Assembly: GCA_022496805.1 (NCBI GenBank)
Contig: CM040107.1
Coordinates: 6,902,501-6,966,500 of the forward strand
Direction of reading: 5' to 3'
Source: Pohlia nutans
Taxonomy: Eukaryota > Streptophyta > Bryopsida > Bryales > Mniaceae
DNA length: 64,000 nt
In this document: positions 11,191 to 22,554 of the stretch, in pieces
How the letters are laid out: each line of letters opens with the position of its first letter
Numbering within the stretch: position 1 is the stretch's first letter
Made by a program: the position numbers and the translations under genes
Notes under the pieces: model-generated
What the model saw: the letters and a program-made list of their open reading frames with translations, nothing else
The model's database searches: none
Told to the model about the DNA's origin: nothing

Positions 11191-12261
11191 GTGTCTTTCC
11201 CACGCGTTCCGCAAAAGCTGTGGCGAACCTCGTGCCTAGACAAATTCCAAGGGCAACACTTCAACATTATACAACTTCCATTTGACATCGAGGTAAACAC
11301 CACCACAAACCTCTCGTTGAACTATCATATTCTACTATGCTTTGCCAAACCTTGCATACTCTTTAGTGAAAAACAAGTTATGAGAAAAATAGTACGCCAC
11401 TTCCAAGAAATAGCCATCCCCCTCGGCAATCACATAGCGGAACCCGTAGCGATTTTGTGTCACGCGCCAAGAACCCCAAGAGTTTGGTCATGAAAGGCCA
11501 AAATCCACGTGCAAGACCCGAAACCGATGGAAAAGCGTTGCTGCGAGGCGCTCGCATCTTTGCCATCATACTAGACGATAATGCTATCACGGTTGCCAAG
11601 ATTGCAAAATCTTACGACCCCATTGCCGCAAGTAAACCATCAAGATCTATCCATCAAGATCAACGGCGAGACACTCAAAGACATCGAAGCACATGAATTG
11701 CTCAAGTACGTTGTTGAAGACAGCTTTCGCAGGGGATACGAATTCGAAGTAATGCAAGCTCAGAAAACCGCAAGGGACACCTACGGCTGGCTAACGACAA
11801 CATTCTTGGACTTGGTAAGCAAAATCTCAAAATTCAAACTCACGGTCATAGGAGAGATTTTGCAGCCTGCGATAGCTAGCACGGAAAACCCCTCGCACGA
11901 TGGTGAAATACGATGCAGCTGCCTCGTACTTATAGCAAAGGGGTTGAATCTTACCAAAACCATAGAACAAGTGGTGGACAGCTTGCGAGGTTACATGGGG
12001 TCCAAAAACATAGCTTCGATCTACTTCCCATGAGCCATCGGAAATACGCATTTGGGGATTGCCAACGTCAAATGTCTGAATGCGGCCGTGTATAAGCAAT
12101 ACTTGCGGAAGACTACTCGTCTACACAACAAGTGGATCGACCTCCAGCCGCACTCCAACAGCCTAGATGGGAGCGCCAAACCCAATGAGGAGGTACTCAA
12201 GCAATTTGGCTTTATGGACGTCATTACAGCACTCGCCAGCACCGTCAAAGGAGGAGAATAG
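11191..12261 (+). pseudogene. Gag-like or TE-associated hypothetical protein, frameshifted
   Basis: Directly after the end of copy 2, three consecutive frames join into one product of about 350 residues. The first part reads FPRVPQKLWRTSCLDKFQ and runs to about 11493; the middle (about 11581-12033) includes LSIKINGETLKDIEAHELL, DTYGWLTTTF and GYMGSKNIASIYFP; the last (12052-12261) includes VKCLNAAVYKQYLRKT and WIDLQPHSNSLDGSAKP. The blocks resemble multicopy plant hypothetical proteins that I associate with transposable elements, but I cannot name a Pfam family. At least two frame changes and a TGA near 12031-12033 make it a pseudogene. If the TGTCG element is a giant LTR, this position would be where gag should lie; however, no TGG-type primer site follows 11190. 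Confidence 0.4.
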
Positions 12262-12479
12262 TACGATAGTAGTGGACGCAGTCTCTAAGGAGAACCAGAA
12301 ATTGAGAGTTGAGTTCAAGTCCGACATGAGCACCTTCAACAAGTAAATGTTAGTAGAAGCCAAAAGCTATGCACATGACATTGACCAGGAGCTTAGGACT
12401 GCCCTCAATAACCTGGAGCAAGTTTTAGGCCAAAGCATATTGGTAGTACAGAAGCTACAACGCCCAGCCTTACCTGCCC

Positions 12480-13705
12480 TAGAGCCTAGTCACCCGCCAA
12501 ACTAGATTTGACCCACAACCACATCAACCAAAAAAAGAGTGCCTTAGCAATATACCATACTATATCTCTTTACTCACATTGTATTTCATTTCTCCATCTA
12601 TCACTAATAAAAAACTCCATTGCTTCCATATTACATAAAATTGCATACATCTTTTACAAAAACCTACAAAAAACCACAAACAATACAGAAAACCCGAAAC
12701 ACACACATAAAGCCACAAATTATCATAACCAAACACCCTCACATCAAAACACCATAATATGGTACTCGTACACTCCAACATATATAAACGAGAAAAACCT
12801 CAAAAGACAAGAAAAAACAAAATACACAACCCTACCTAGTAAAAGCCCACCTAACGACATCTATGCGACAATAATCATAACTAAGAACCCACGCCCATAC
12901 AAATACTTAATAAACGGCCACAATTACAATATCCCAAATAAATACATCTCATTTAACATCACGTCAAAAAAGCCCCAAAACCTACATCATTACAAAAACC
13001 TTACACAACAAATCTACACAAAAAAGAATACAAAAATCACACACGTCACATCAAACAATAAAACCCGACTAAGACACCATAAACCATATTCTACAACAAA
13101 ATCAATCTAGTACAAACATCACATCAAAAATCTAGTAGTTAAAAAGACACCACCAACTCTACTCAACAACACAATCACACACAAATCCAACACACTTCAA
13201 GACATGTCAAGACCAACCAAACAACCTCCAAACCAAACGCCACTATTAAACATACTCCCCACAATAAGAAACAATATAATAAAACCACTCAATTATAAAA
13301 CCCCAAACCAACACAATTCACGCCCTCTCACATCAAATCCAATCAAGCACCCACATCATGACAAAAATCTAGCGCAAAGGATAAAAAAAGGAAAAAGTGA
13401 AAAAAGAACACCTACAATCACATCCAACAACAAAGCACTCTTACAATTAAAACTATCCCACATTACATCACAATCAATCAATTACACACATCATTACATA
13501 ATCCTAACAAAAAACAAAAAGATGCCAACAACAAACCTACCTAACAACACAACAAAAAACAAATTCAATACACCTCATACCACGACAAAAACAACTTCAC
13601 AACCTCTAAACACCACAATCAGACAACCCTCCAAAAATGATAAAATACAAACCACCATAAACTCCCACTCAAATATTAACAATAATACACAAAAGACACA
13701 TCACC
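12480..13705. other. A/C-rich, G-poor strand-asymmetric stretch
   Basis: For about 1.2 kb the plus strand is dominated by A and C with very few G and modest T, for example ACCAACCAAACAACCTCC. Two long plus ORFs (12508-13110 and 13204-13911) are open mainly because stop codons need T and G; their Lys/Asn/Thr/His-rich translations have no domain character. Diverged copies of motifs such as CATCATTACAAAAAC occur at irregular spacing. No gene is called here. Confidence 0.7.
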
Positions 13706-13710
13706 ATATG

Positions 13711-13798
13711 CCCCCAAGTTTTGCACTTAGGGACCCCAAGTCGCTGGATTGGGGCCTCAAGTTCTGCACTTGGAGACCTCAAGTTGCTGGATTAGGGC
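13711..13798. repeat. Tandem duplication of about 43 bp
   Basis: Two adjacent diverged copies each hold the pattern CAAGTTnTGCACTT followed by CAAGTnGCTGGATT. They mark the right edge of the A/C-rich stretch. Confidence 0.65.
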
Positions 13799-14149
13799 AA
13801 CGCACTAATAGACTCCCCAACATACCACACTGTCTCCAAAATACTTGTCTCCAAGATCCAAGATCCTACATTACATCATGCAGCACCAAATTGCTCCCAA
13901 ATTCCCTCTAGCTATCCACAGAAACTAAAGGGTTTATTTTCATTAATTACATTATGACAGGTAAAGAACCAAGTGCATACCTCTGATCTGAATTGATGAC
14001 CTGCAAGAACCACCAAACCAGAAAAGTTTCAGACTAGTCCCTAGTACCAGAAGGGACAGAGCAAGGGCGGAGAGAAGAGGTACGAGTTGAAGCGCATGGG
14101 GGCACTTTACAGACAACACTATGGGGCATATGGGGCATAGTTGAAGCAT

Positions 14150-17100
14150 ATGGGGCACTTTACAGACAACGACCTCAAGACTTACATGCAACATATGCTT
14201 GGGAGGACCCCGAATAGAACGCTACCATACCCTAAAGTCTCTGTTCTCAAATCGAGAAAGCCGATCCTGGACAACTGCTGCAGCAGTGAGTGGGTTGAGC
14301 GCCGCAAGTGCAAGAAGGTCATTCTTAAAGAGTTGGTGAATGCAGACAAGTCCCTTACATTTGTGAAGGAAGACGGCAATATCGATAGGCAGAAATGGAG
14401 AGACAGGAAGAAGACGTGCTCTTTCTCCTATGCGACATGAGACTTTCTTCTCGCCACTCCCAGCAAGACTTTCTTCACGATGCGCCGGATAATCCAGGCG
14501 GTCAACCAGCGGGCGGACAAGATGGGGGACAAATTCGTGGAGTTGAGAGAGATGTTCAATCGCTTTGTTTTGCACAAGAAACGTGTACCAAAGCAGACTG
14601 ACAAGATTCAATTTTGTGCCCATGACGGGCCGTCCATGGCGTTTGTAATGAATCTAGTGATGTGGAATTACACTCCCAATAACATGCCTATGAGCTTGGG
14701 AATCGCGGATCTCTAGGACGTTCCAAAGCACAAAAAATCTGACAACCCGAACGCTCCGGCTCCGGTTACGCCATTCCTCGAGAAGCTCCTACAGCTGAAT
14801 GACCCGTCAATAAAAGAGCCCAAAGTATAGCTCTGGATTACGGCGGACACATGGGATGACGCAGCGGCGAGTGCGTTAATCGGGGTTCATTTCAAAGACT
14901 GGGAATACAAGCAATCCGTCTACAAGGCCTGCAAAGCTCAGCGGCTCTATGACGTACCGGTTCGGCAGGCTGCGCTGCCCTCCGTCAATCTCCACTTCTT
15001 CTATCAGCGAGATGTCCCAACATACATTCTTGGGCTCATCAAGCCGGAGTACATCGCAGCCAATATCGCCTACTACAATGATCCCTGGAATAACCACGAG
15101 TCCAAGTTTCGATCGAACTCAAGTGAGCTGCGGATAGAGTTCTACTTGGATATCATCCAGAACTTTGCATCTCCAAAGGAGAACTTCTTTGGCGTCTATA
15201 CGGGTGCCAAGTGCATGCTAGCTACAAAGGTAATGCCTCCCACCATTGGTGGACTGTTATCTTCGACTCGGAGGTAATTCTAGTCGACTTAATGCCTGCG
15301 AGGGTTGGTCTACATCTGTGCATTTGAAATGCTATTCCCCAAACATTGCTGCTCTCACTCCTCCTCTATCTTCGAGTCAAGGATAAGTCTCGAAGCTCAA
15401 CCAACTATAGACTGCCCGCTGTTCATACAGATCACTAACCACTCGCTTGCTGATTCTGCAGATGTATGGTTTGCACTACTACGGGATTGCCAGCAATGTG
15501 GGATTATAGAAACTCAAATCCCTGGCGCAGAAGGCCAAGAGCCTAGACTTGAAGGATTTCCTGTACAGAAATTCCCCGTACATGGGGAATTTCATCAAGC
15601 CCGTTACAGCGGCAATCCTACGATCCAGCGACGAGGAGTCATCATCCTCTCCTGCACGGTTGAGGAATTCAGGACCCCAACAGGTGGAGGAGGTCAATGC
15701 GGAGCTGGTCCGTGACGAGGTGGACCGTGACCAAGCACACCGTGACCAAGCGGATGTTGAGGGCAATGAAGGAGATGAGGACGTCGATCAGGAGTTCGAC
15801 TAGTACGGGTCTCATCTTTCTGGCGGACGTAGCGATGAGGAAGATGATGGAGAAGATGATGAAGGCTTGTCCAGCAATGGACCTTCCGACGGTGATGACG
15901 ATCCCGACTATACGACGAAGAAGCGGACAGCAGCAAAGAAACAGACTCCTCGAAGACCTTAAACCGGAGCAACTCGCTCCGGCCATAGTTCTCCTCCCCC
16001 GGATCCTCGAGTCGAGGATACTCGCGTCATGGATTCTTCTACTGCTCCCCCTCCTCCTCAGCAATCCAATGGAGCAGGGAGGCCGAGTTCTTCGGGTCCT
16101 CCTCCACCAAAGCGGAGTCGGGATAAGGGAAAGGCGATCGCTAACGAATTTGCTACCGCTGCTTATGTCATCCTCAGCGACACCGAAGAGGATCCGGCAG
16201 CACCATCTAATTCCGTTGCAGGAGATGTCTCAACACCGAGCAATCCACGTGCATCGTCGTTTACGAGTGACATAGACTCCATTGAAGCGCAAATTGAGAG
16301 GCTGAAACAATAGAAAGCCAACTCCACCTCTTGCACATGGGAAGGAAAACGAGTGCATTAAGAAGGAGCTCTCTTATTGGGAAGAGAAGCTACAAAGGAA
16401 GAGGCAGAAGAAGGAGCATGAGGAAGCCATGATGAGAGAACTTCAGGAGTTGAGGGCGGCTCAGGCAAAGAGCAAACTAGAATACGATGAGATGCTTGCC
16501 AAAGCCCAGCAGGATGTGGTTTCCGAAGCCATGGCAAAGATGAGGGCCCAGTTCTTTCACGACCTTAGGAGCTCCCAAACCGCGGGTTCTTTTACTCCCT
16601 CTGCTGGACCCTTAAATTTGGCCAAGGGCACCATCCCTGCTACTCACAACTCAGCCCTCCACCTTCCCGCTTACGATGCTCCTCGTGATCCTTGACCCGA
16701 GGATATGTCTTGCTCTTTGTCTGCTCCAAGTGCGGTTGCATCTGATGCAGCACGTCCTGCTTCTCCTCCGGCTCAGCTGAACGTCCTGCTTCTCCGGATC
16801 CCGTTGGGAGCGCTCCTCCTCCGGCTCAGCTGAACGATCATTTGCGAGAGATCCCTGTGCCTACCTCCCCGGTACACCAGCATCCTTGAGTCGAGGATAA
16901 TTCACGGCATCCTAGACGCGAGGATACTCCTACGCCTCTTCCAGTCCCAAGGAGGCCTCCCTGACCTCGCCGCCTGAGGCCAAACATCATTTCGATGTTG
17001 TGCGCTCAACTCCCCCGCTTGTCGATGCAGAAGTCGACGGCTGTCCTCCAGCTGCCTTGGATGAGCAGCTTGTAGACTACGAAGATGACGCACCGCTGCT

Positions 17101-17173
17101 GCAGCCCGAGCAGGCACCGATCGTACCCGCCGTAGAGTTCGTCGACATCGACTCACTCGATCTCGCACATCAG
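14150..17173 (+). pseudogene. N4/N6-methyltransferase-like protein with disordered and coiled-coil tail, broken
   Basis: One plus frame runs from an ATG at 14150, with a GTAATG donor at 15230 and a TCTGCAG acceptor before 15462. Blocks include LHFFYQRDVPTYILGLI, NIAYYNDPW, SNSSELRIEFYLDII, NFFGVYTGAKCMLATK and MYGLHYYGIAS. The last blocks line up with the C-terminal half of amino-methyltransferases (a 'TE.P.ELIE.LI' helix, then DPF.GSGTT..AA...R..IGIE), but the FxGxG loop is changed to VYTGAK and no D/S/NPPY motif is evident, so activity is doubtful. Acidic and basic low-complexity regions follow, then a coiled coil (about 16370-16540) and an acidic exon to 17173 with a GTACAC donor. In-frame stops: TGA 14438, TAG 14714, TAG 14828, TAG 15507, TAG 15801, TAA 15961, plus a frameshift near 16313. 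The methyltransferase assignment is inference. Confidence 0.45.
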
Positions 17174-17311
17174 GTACACTCCCCTAACCTTTCAAACCCT
17201 TATGAATGTTGATGAGTTGCGGGGATGCCACTTGACGGAAATAATTTACTACCTCCATCAATTTGTCATTGCCTGTATGTAGACTCTTATTTCTATTCAT
17301 TCTGGTTGACA

Positions 17312-18536
17312 GGAAGGAGTGCCTTGTCTGTGAATGTGTGGCGCTGTCGTCCCGCCCCATTGCGACAGCCTCTTGTAGGAACTTTTAGATTGACGGCTTC
17401 CGGATGGAGTTTTGTGAAGCGTGCATAGCTGCCCGTTGGGCGACATTTTTTTACCGGATGATAGTATATTATATTAACTATGTAAATTAAATATATGAGG
17501 CGCTCATTTTTTGAATATCCTTGCCTAATGTCTTCTCATTTTCCATGTTTTTGTCCAGCCGACATTGCTTAAAAGTGTGCACCGTGCGCTGCCCCTGAAA
17601 CCATCACATGTGGAGGGTGTCTTGCCTTCACTAGTGGGATGAAATGCTTTGCCCCACTCTCTGGCTGCCCTGTCTCTGCTTCTGCATTCAATCAGGCAAC
17701 TCCACTTGTTCTGTGTTTGCCTTGATCAAGTAGAGTCGCTGTGTAGCAGAGACCCCGTGCCGCGGAGTGTATCGTCTACAGGGTCCCCACCGCGTAAAAA
17801 GTGCTTGAATATCGTTTTCAACTTGAACAGCATTCTCTGCCAGTGCATCGATAGGTCCCAGATCCAAAAATCTGCGTGGGTCAATCATGTCGGAATGCAC
17901 CTCTTCTCGTCGTCGCAACCCACAGAAGTTGGACCAAAGGGTGTCTATACTCGTCCCCGTCTGGCGGAGTTCCTGGCCATGGTCGCCGAGGTTGTCCAAC
18001 ATGTCTTCGTCTGGAGCTCTATGAGGAGGTCCTCCGTCGAGCTCATCGCGGGGTTCCTCTTCTATGGCGTCAAACAGCCCTACGAGATCATGGGGCAGGA
18101 TTTCTGAACTAAGGTTGAAATCTCTGCGGGGCAGCACCTTAAGGACTTGTCTGGCACCAAGGAGATCTTCTTCAAGGACCTCTCCAAACGGGTGTTCTCC
18201 ATTTCCAATGGGGCTGTTTTTTACAAGGACAACACCCTCCTCACAGACGATTCCCCCGAGAAGAGTGTGTGCAATGAGGCCGAAAATGCAATTTTCTTAG
18301 AATCGTGGTCCCGTTCTAAAACTAGAGACGACTTCCTCATGGGGTCTCTGGCTCCGTGGCTTTGCCAGCTGCACTCCTCTTATACTCCGGGGCGGCTGCC
18401 TGCGTACGTGGAGGATAATCGGATCGAGCGTGATCCGCTTGAACCGTCTGATCCTCTCTACGCCAACATCTATCGAGGGCTTGATCAGTCCTTAGCCTTT
18501 TGTGGCCAATGTTACGACTTTCCGGGGATTCGTTAG
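17312..18536 (+). pseudogene. Cys-pair region plus FCP1/NIF-like HAD phosphatase domain, catalytic Asp residues replaced
   Basis: After an acceptor at 17311 a frame reads KECLVCECVAL and, past a TAG, FRMEFCEACIAAR; the next exon-like block (about 17560-17700) has CAPCAAPETITCGGC. Four C-x2-C pairs suggest a two-zinc PHD/ADD-like module. From about 17760 a second block matches the FCP1/SCP fold: KKCLNIVFNLNSIL at motif I, VYTRPRLAEFLAMV, HVFVWSSM at motif II, FFKDLSKRVFSIS at motif III and LLTDDSPEKS at the DD motif, then DDFLMGSLAPWLCQL. In active members motif I is DxDxT; here both Asp positions are Asn (NLNSI), so phosphatase activity is not expected. One in-frame TGA lies at 18105. It lies on the same strand as the 14.1-17.2 kb locus, separated by a spliceable gap, and may be the same gene. 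Confidence 0.55.
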
Positions 18537-18819
18537 TTCAGGGTCACCATGTTTTGTAGGAGTGACGTTGTCTAGGTCATCGAACTGTAATTACATTTTG
18601 TATGATTAATTTTGTACGCCACTTTGTATAAATAAAATGTGTAGATCTGAATTATGTAAATGCTCATTTTGTTTTTGGGACCTATTGCATGTGTTTGTCT
18701 TCTCTCGTGCTTGTCCCGGTCTGGGACATAGATCCTCCATTCTAGGATGATGTGTTGGGCCACTGGCCGTGGCTTTTCATGCCTTCACCTCCTTGATCAT
18801 GTTCTTTCCTCAGGCAAAC

Positions 18820-19722
18820 GCTTTCACGGTGTACCGTACCCCCCCTGAGCAGCTCCTCACAAGCAATCTGCAGTCAGGATCGGACACATCGTTCCCCGGA
18901 GGATCCGAGTCTGCGGGAGGTAGCTGGGGCCCCTCGAAGTATTCAAGGCCCTACGTCCTCTACTTGGCCACGGACACTACATCGACTGCAATCGACTACA
19001 CCAAGAAGAAGAATGTGGAGGATGGCGTCGTTAACAGCCCTCCCAGTCGAGGCCCCGTCAGAACCCCCGTGAGCTCCCCTTTGCCGCTCAAGCGCTCTTT
19101 GCCAGTCGGATGTCGCTCTCATTCGCCAACTTCGCGTACCGAGTCCATCCTTCATAAGAAGTTGTACGGAGGCCCTGATGGTGGCGCTGGAAACGAGGCT
19201 GGGAATCCTCGCCTCGATGACGACGAAGCTCTGGCGATGCGTCCTGGAGCAACTGTAAGCGAGCCGGCCCCCTCAGGCGGGAGTCAGAAGCGTCCGGCCC
19301 CTTTGCCTTCCTTGAAACCCGCTCAGTGTCCTCGGATCGAGGATAATTTGCGCCCGGCCCCTTTGCCTTCCTCAAAACCTGCTCAGTGTCCTCGGATCAA
19401 GGATAATTTGCACCCCGCTTCTTTGCGTCCGCGTCGGAGTGGCGCCTCTTCTGGCTCAGCCGGTCTGGTCCTGCCCGGTCCGGTCCCGGGTCGTCCAGTG
19501 GTGCATGATGCTCGTTGGCCCGAGGACTCAAGATCCATGGGTATTCGAACCTACGCTCCACAAACCGAGTGAAGGCTCCTCGGCCTACCCGATTACTCGA
19601 GGACTTTGACATTCGGCCACGCCGTGAAGGAGATTCTTGCCTGAGGGCTATCGTTCGAGGCCTGGCAGAGGTGAAAGCGTTGGAGGCTAAGAAGAATCGT
19701 CGTAGTGGACGCAAGGATGGCT
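18820..19722 (+). pseudogene. Low-complexity basic C-terminal region of the same locus
   Basis: A plus frame from about 18820 to 19571 encodes a Pro/Ser/Arg-rich chain with a 60-base tandem duplication, each unit carrying KPAQCPRI(E/K)DNL. A one-base shift near 19570 leads into a frame ending LEAKKNRRSGRKDG, a basic tail that could serve as a nuclear signal, with TAG at 19722. Its PR-x-ED-type motifs match those in the 16.0-16.95 kb part, which supports one long gene from 14.1 to 19.7 kb. No catalytic domain is seen. Confidence 0.4.
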
Positions 19723-19724
19723 AG

Positions 19725-21019
19725 CTTAGGGGGTCATGTGTTCCCCGTAGTAGTAGTACGTCACTTAGTGTTGTGTCACTAACTCACTATAAATATTAGC
19801 TTTCCCCACAAAACCCCATAAACATTTGATACCCTGATAGCATACGGTTGTTCTTGTGTACCACCGTATGTTGTTCTTGAAAACCTACATTGCCAAGGGC
19901 ATATTTGAATATCTCATGCCTAAAATTGTATCATGATCTACTAGTACTAGTCATACTTGTATACTCTAGGACACATTATCTTCTACACTTGTGTACATGA
20001 GCACGGTACTGGAAATTCCCATGCTCCCATACATCTAATAATACGTGCGAACTTCCAATTTCCACTAAGCTGATGGCATCAGTGTGCTCTTAATACTTTC
20101 ACTTCAAATGTGCTTAATTGAATGGGTTGGTGTATGGAAGTCTCAAAATGTGCAATTTGTCTCAATTTAATGAGCATTAATTTCTTTTGTTTATCTTTGA
20201 TTGCAATGAGCTCAAAGTAACTACAACTTCTTTTATTTCATCAATCAATCTAATTCGACCTTTCTTTATCTTTGGCTTCAACAACTATCCTTGAATTGAA
20301 GCCCACAATAGAGGGTTGGGAGTCTCAAAATGACCATTTTGTGTCATTTTAATGAATATTGCCTTTTAAGCAATTCTATTCATTCGTGAAAGAACTTAAT
20401 GTTTTAGCCTCACTGCAGTGTATACCTAGCATTCCCTAGAAATACACATCAATATTTCTTTCAGTATAGTTGTACTTGTACTCGTTGTACTACGTTTTTA
20501 TTCAATTGTACTTACACTATACAAATGATATCGAACGTTACTTTCCAAATAATATCGACAAACAAAGAAACGATAGGATGAATGAGGATAGAGATTCCAC
20601 GTCACTATGTGGAGAGATCATAGTCATGCTAAACTTAGACTTTACCTCGTCTTCTCCTCCCTAGACGGCTAGACTGCTTGTTGATGCTTCTCCTCCGGCC
20701 TAGACAGCTGGTTGATGCTTCTCTCCGGGCTAGATTGCTAGTTGATGCTTCTCTTCCCAAGTTGTTGGTTGATGCTTCTCCTCTCCTCCCTAGACTGCTG
20801 GTTGATGCTTCTCCTCCCTAGACTGCTGGTGAGAGATGAAAGGTGGGAGTTGAGGACTTTGGTGCATGGTAAGAGGTGTTAGAGAGGGTGGAGGGTAGAG
20901 CTACCTTTGGTTGGAAACTGAGCTCCCATAGTTGGAAACTTTTAACATCCGTGGCAATGTCCAACCGACCACCTTGTAACTCTAAACTTGTTTAGAGACT
21001 TATCACTTCTTACTTTCCT
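19725..21019. other. Intergenic region with local repeats
   Basis: The stretch is AT-rich. Two diverged copies of a unit containing GAGTCTCAAAATG and a TTTAATGA run lie about 180 bases apart (near 20136 and 20318); related sequence recurs near 62.70-62.80 kb. No gene was seen. Confidence 0.5.
20655..20835. repeat. Minisatellite with GGTTGATGCTTCTCCTC core
   Basis: Five to six diverged units of roughly 30-40 bases share TAGACTGCTGGTTGATGCTT followed by a CT-rich spacer of variable length. It lies in noncoding sequence before the exon-like ORF at 21.02 kb. Confidence 0.75.
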
Positions 21020-21663
21020 TTGCATGATAGACCTCCTTCCTTTGCCGATTCTTTGCTCACTTCAATAGATGGATATGTCTCAGAAACTCCAGAGTCAAAG
21101 CAAGGCAACGTTGCATTCTATCTAGGAGTGTGCAACACTGTAAGTAACTCTCCGAGTCGGGTAGTAAGAAGCAGTAGGGCATTGTTTGAACGAGCAAGGG
21201 CCGAAGAGGCAAAAATCCTTCGTCACTCTCCTACCCCATCTTTTGAGTTGGTCAATCAAAGGGCGTGAAGGTTTGTATTTTTTTTTCTTAATAGTTTCAT
21301 TACATTTTTCCGTTTAATGTGTAAACTGATTGAAGAACTTGCAAGAGTAGGAGAAGTCCTCAACTTCCCAACTATGTACTTTACTGTATGTACAAATCAA
21401 ATGCCACCTCATGAGTACTGACTAGCAGTTTGCTTGTGCTATGTTGCAATCTAGGATTCTGAAATGGGTTCCTCAGAGGAATTGCATGAGGGCATCGTTG
21501 GGACTTTGTTCTGATGGAGGGACGAAGCTGAATGTGGCATTGTTAAAGTTTTTGTTTGCACAATGCATAGTCGAGGAGTTGGGATCTTGTCCTGTTCCAT
21601 TTTCTGGTCTAAAGGCGTTAGCGACAAAAAAATTTGGGTCAGCTCTTCATCCTACAAGTTTAT
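21020..21663 (+). other. Exon-like fragments, unrecognised
   Basis: A short plus frame (21020-21266) reads SLLTSIDGYVSETPESK and ends FERARAEEAKILRHS, with codon use that looks coding. A second block (about 21455-21663) follows an acceptor-like CAATCTAG. The frames do not join cleanly and I recognise no family. These may be relics of a gene or chance. Confidence 0.2.
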
Positions 21664-22004
21664 GATTATGGTCATATCCAGGTATTTTCCTTGCAGTAGT
21701 AGAATGTATTGAATATGATGAAGCTCCATCAAGCATGATTAGAGAAAATACACCTTAGTAGAGAGCGGAATCTAAGAGATTGCCAGTAGTTGTTACTTTT
21801 ATTGTACAATAATAGTACAAATTTGGAGTTTAGGTAATGGAGCCTAGTAGTCCTAAAGAAAGAGTGTATTATCTATAGGGAATTGTATACTTCAGGTTTG
21901 TACAAGTTTGCAGTTGTGGTACAGAAGGCCGGTAAACCCATGGTTAGGGCGTATTATCTATAGGAAATTGTGTACTTTAGGTTTGTACAACGGTCTTGTA
22001 CATA

Positions 22005-22549
22005 TTGAAAGTGCTTACCTTGTATACTATGGCAGGAGTGGAGTCCATACTGCAATCGTCTCTTATTGTAATCTCTGTACACACATTTTGTCAGTAATCT
22101 AGACCACCTTGTCCTGCGTCACTTGTCATAACAGTTTGTACAATATATTTGTACTACTTGAAGTGCTTGTACAAGGGGAACTAAGACAATCAGATTGCCT
22201 ACAGAGACGAGTACGAAAAGTTTTTGAAATAGAGTTCAATACCGTTCTATTTACACTGCAGTACAAACTACTTTAAGTGTAATGGGATGATGATAAATCA
22301 TATTGTTTGTGCAGATATGGTACATTTGAGTTGACCCACATGGGTACTACGAGGTCGTTGCTCGATACGGTCGCGTCCATATTGAAGGTGCTTAGGATGT
22401 GTACTGTGGCAGGAGTGGAGTTCATACTAGAACCGGCTCTAATTGTACTCTGTGTACAATCATTCTGTAAGTAAACTAAACCACCTTGTTCTGGATCACT
22501 TGATTAAATAGTTTGTACTATATAGTTTTACTACTTGTATTGGTTGTAC
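22005..22549. repeat. Tandem repeat with unit of about 385 bp, split by the Ty3 element
   Basis: The sequence starting GTGCTTACCTTGTATACTAT (about 22009) recurs as GTGCTTAGGATGTGTACTGT (about 22388). The second unit is interrupted at 22554 by the Ty3/Gypsy insertion and continues at 30754-30960, where GTTTTTGAAATAGAATTGGA matches the first unit near 22222. The duplication is therefore older than the insertion. Confidence 0.7.
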
Positions 22550-22554
22550 AAGGA

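Noticed and set aside
12508..13911. Two ORFs of 200 and 235 codons
   Set aside because: They are open because the strand has few T and G; no domain or start context supports coding.
17688..18137. 149-codon minus ORF
   Set aside because: It is antisense to the FCP1-like block, whose motifs are in order on the plus strand.
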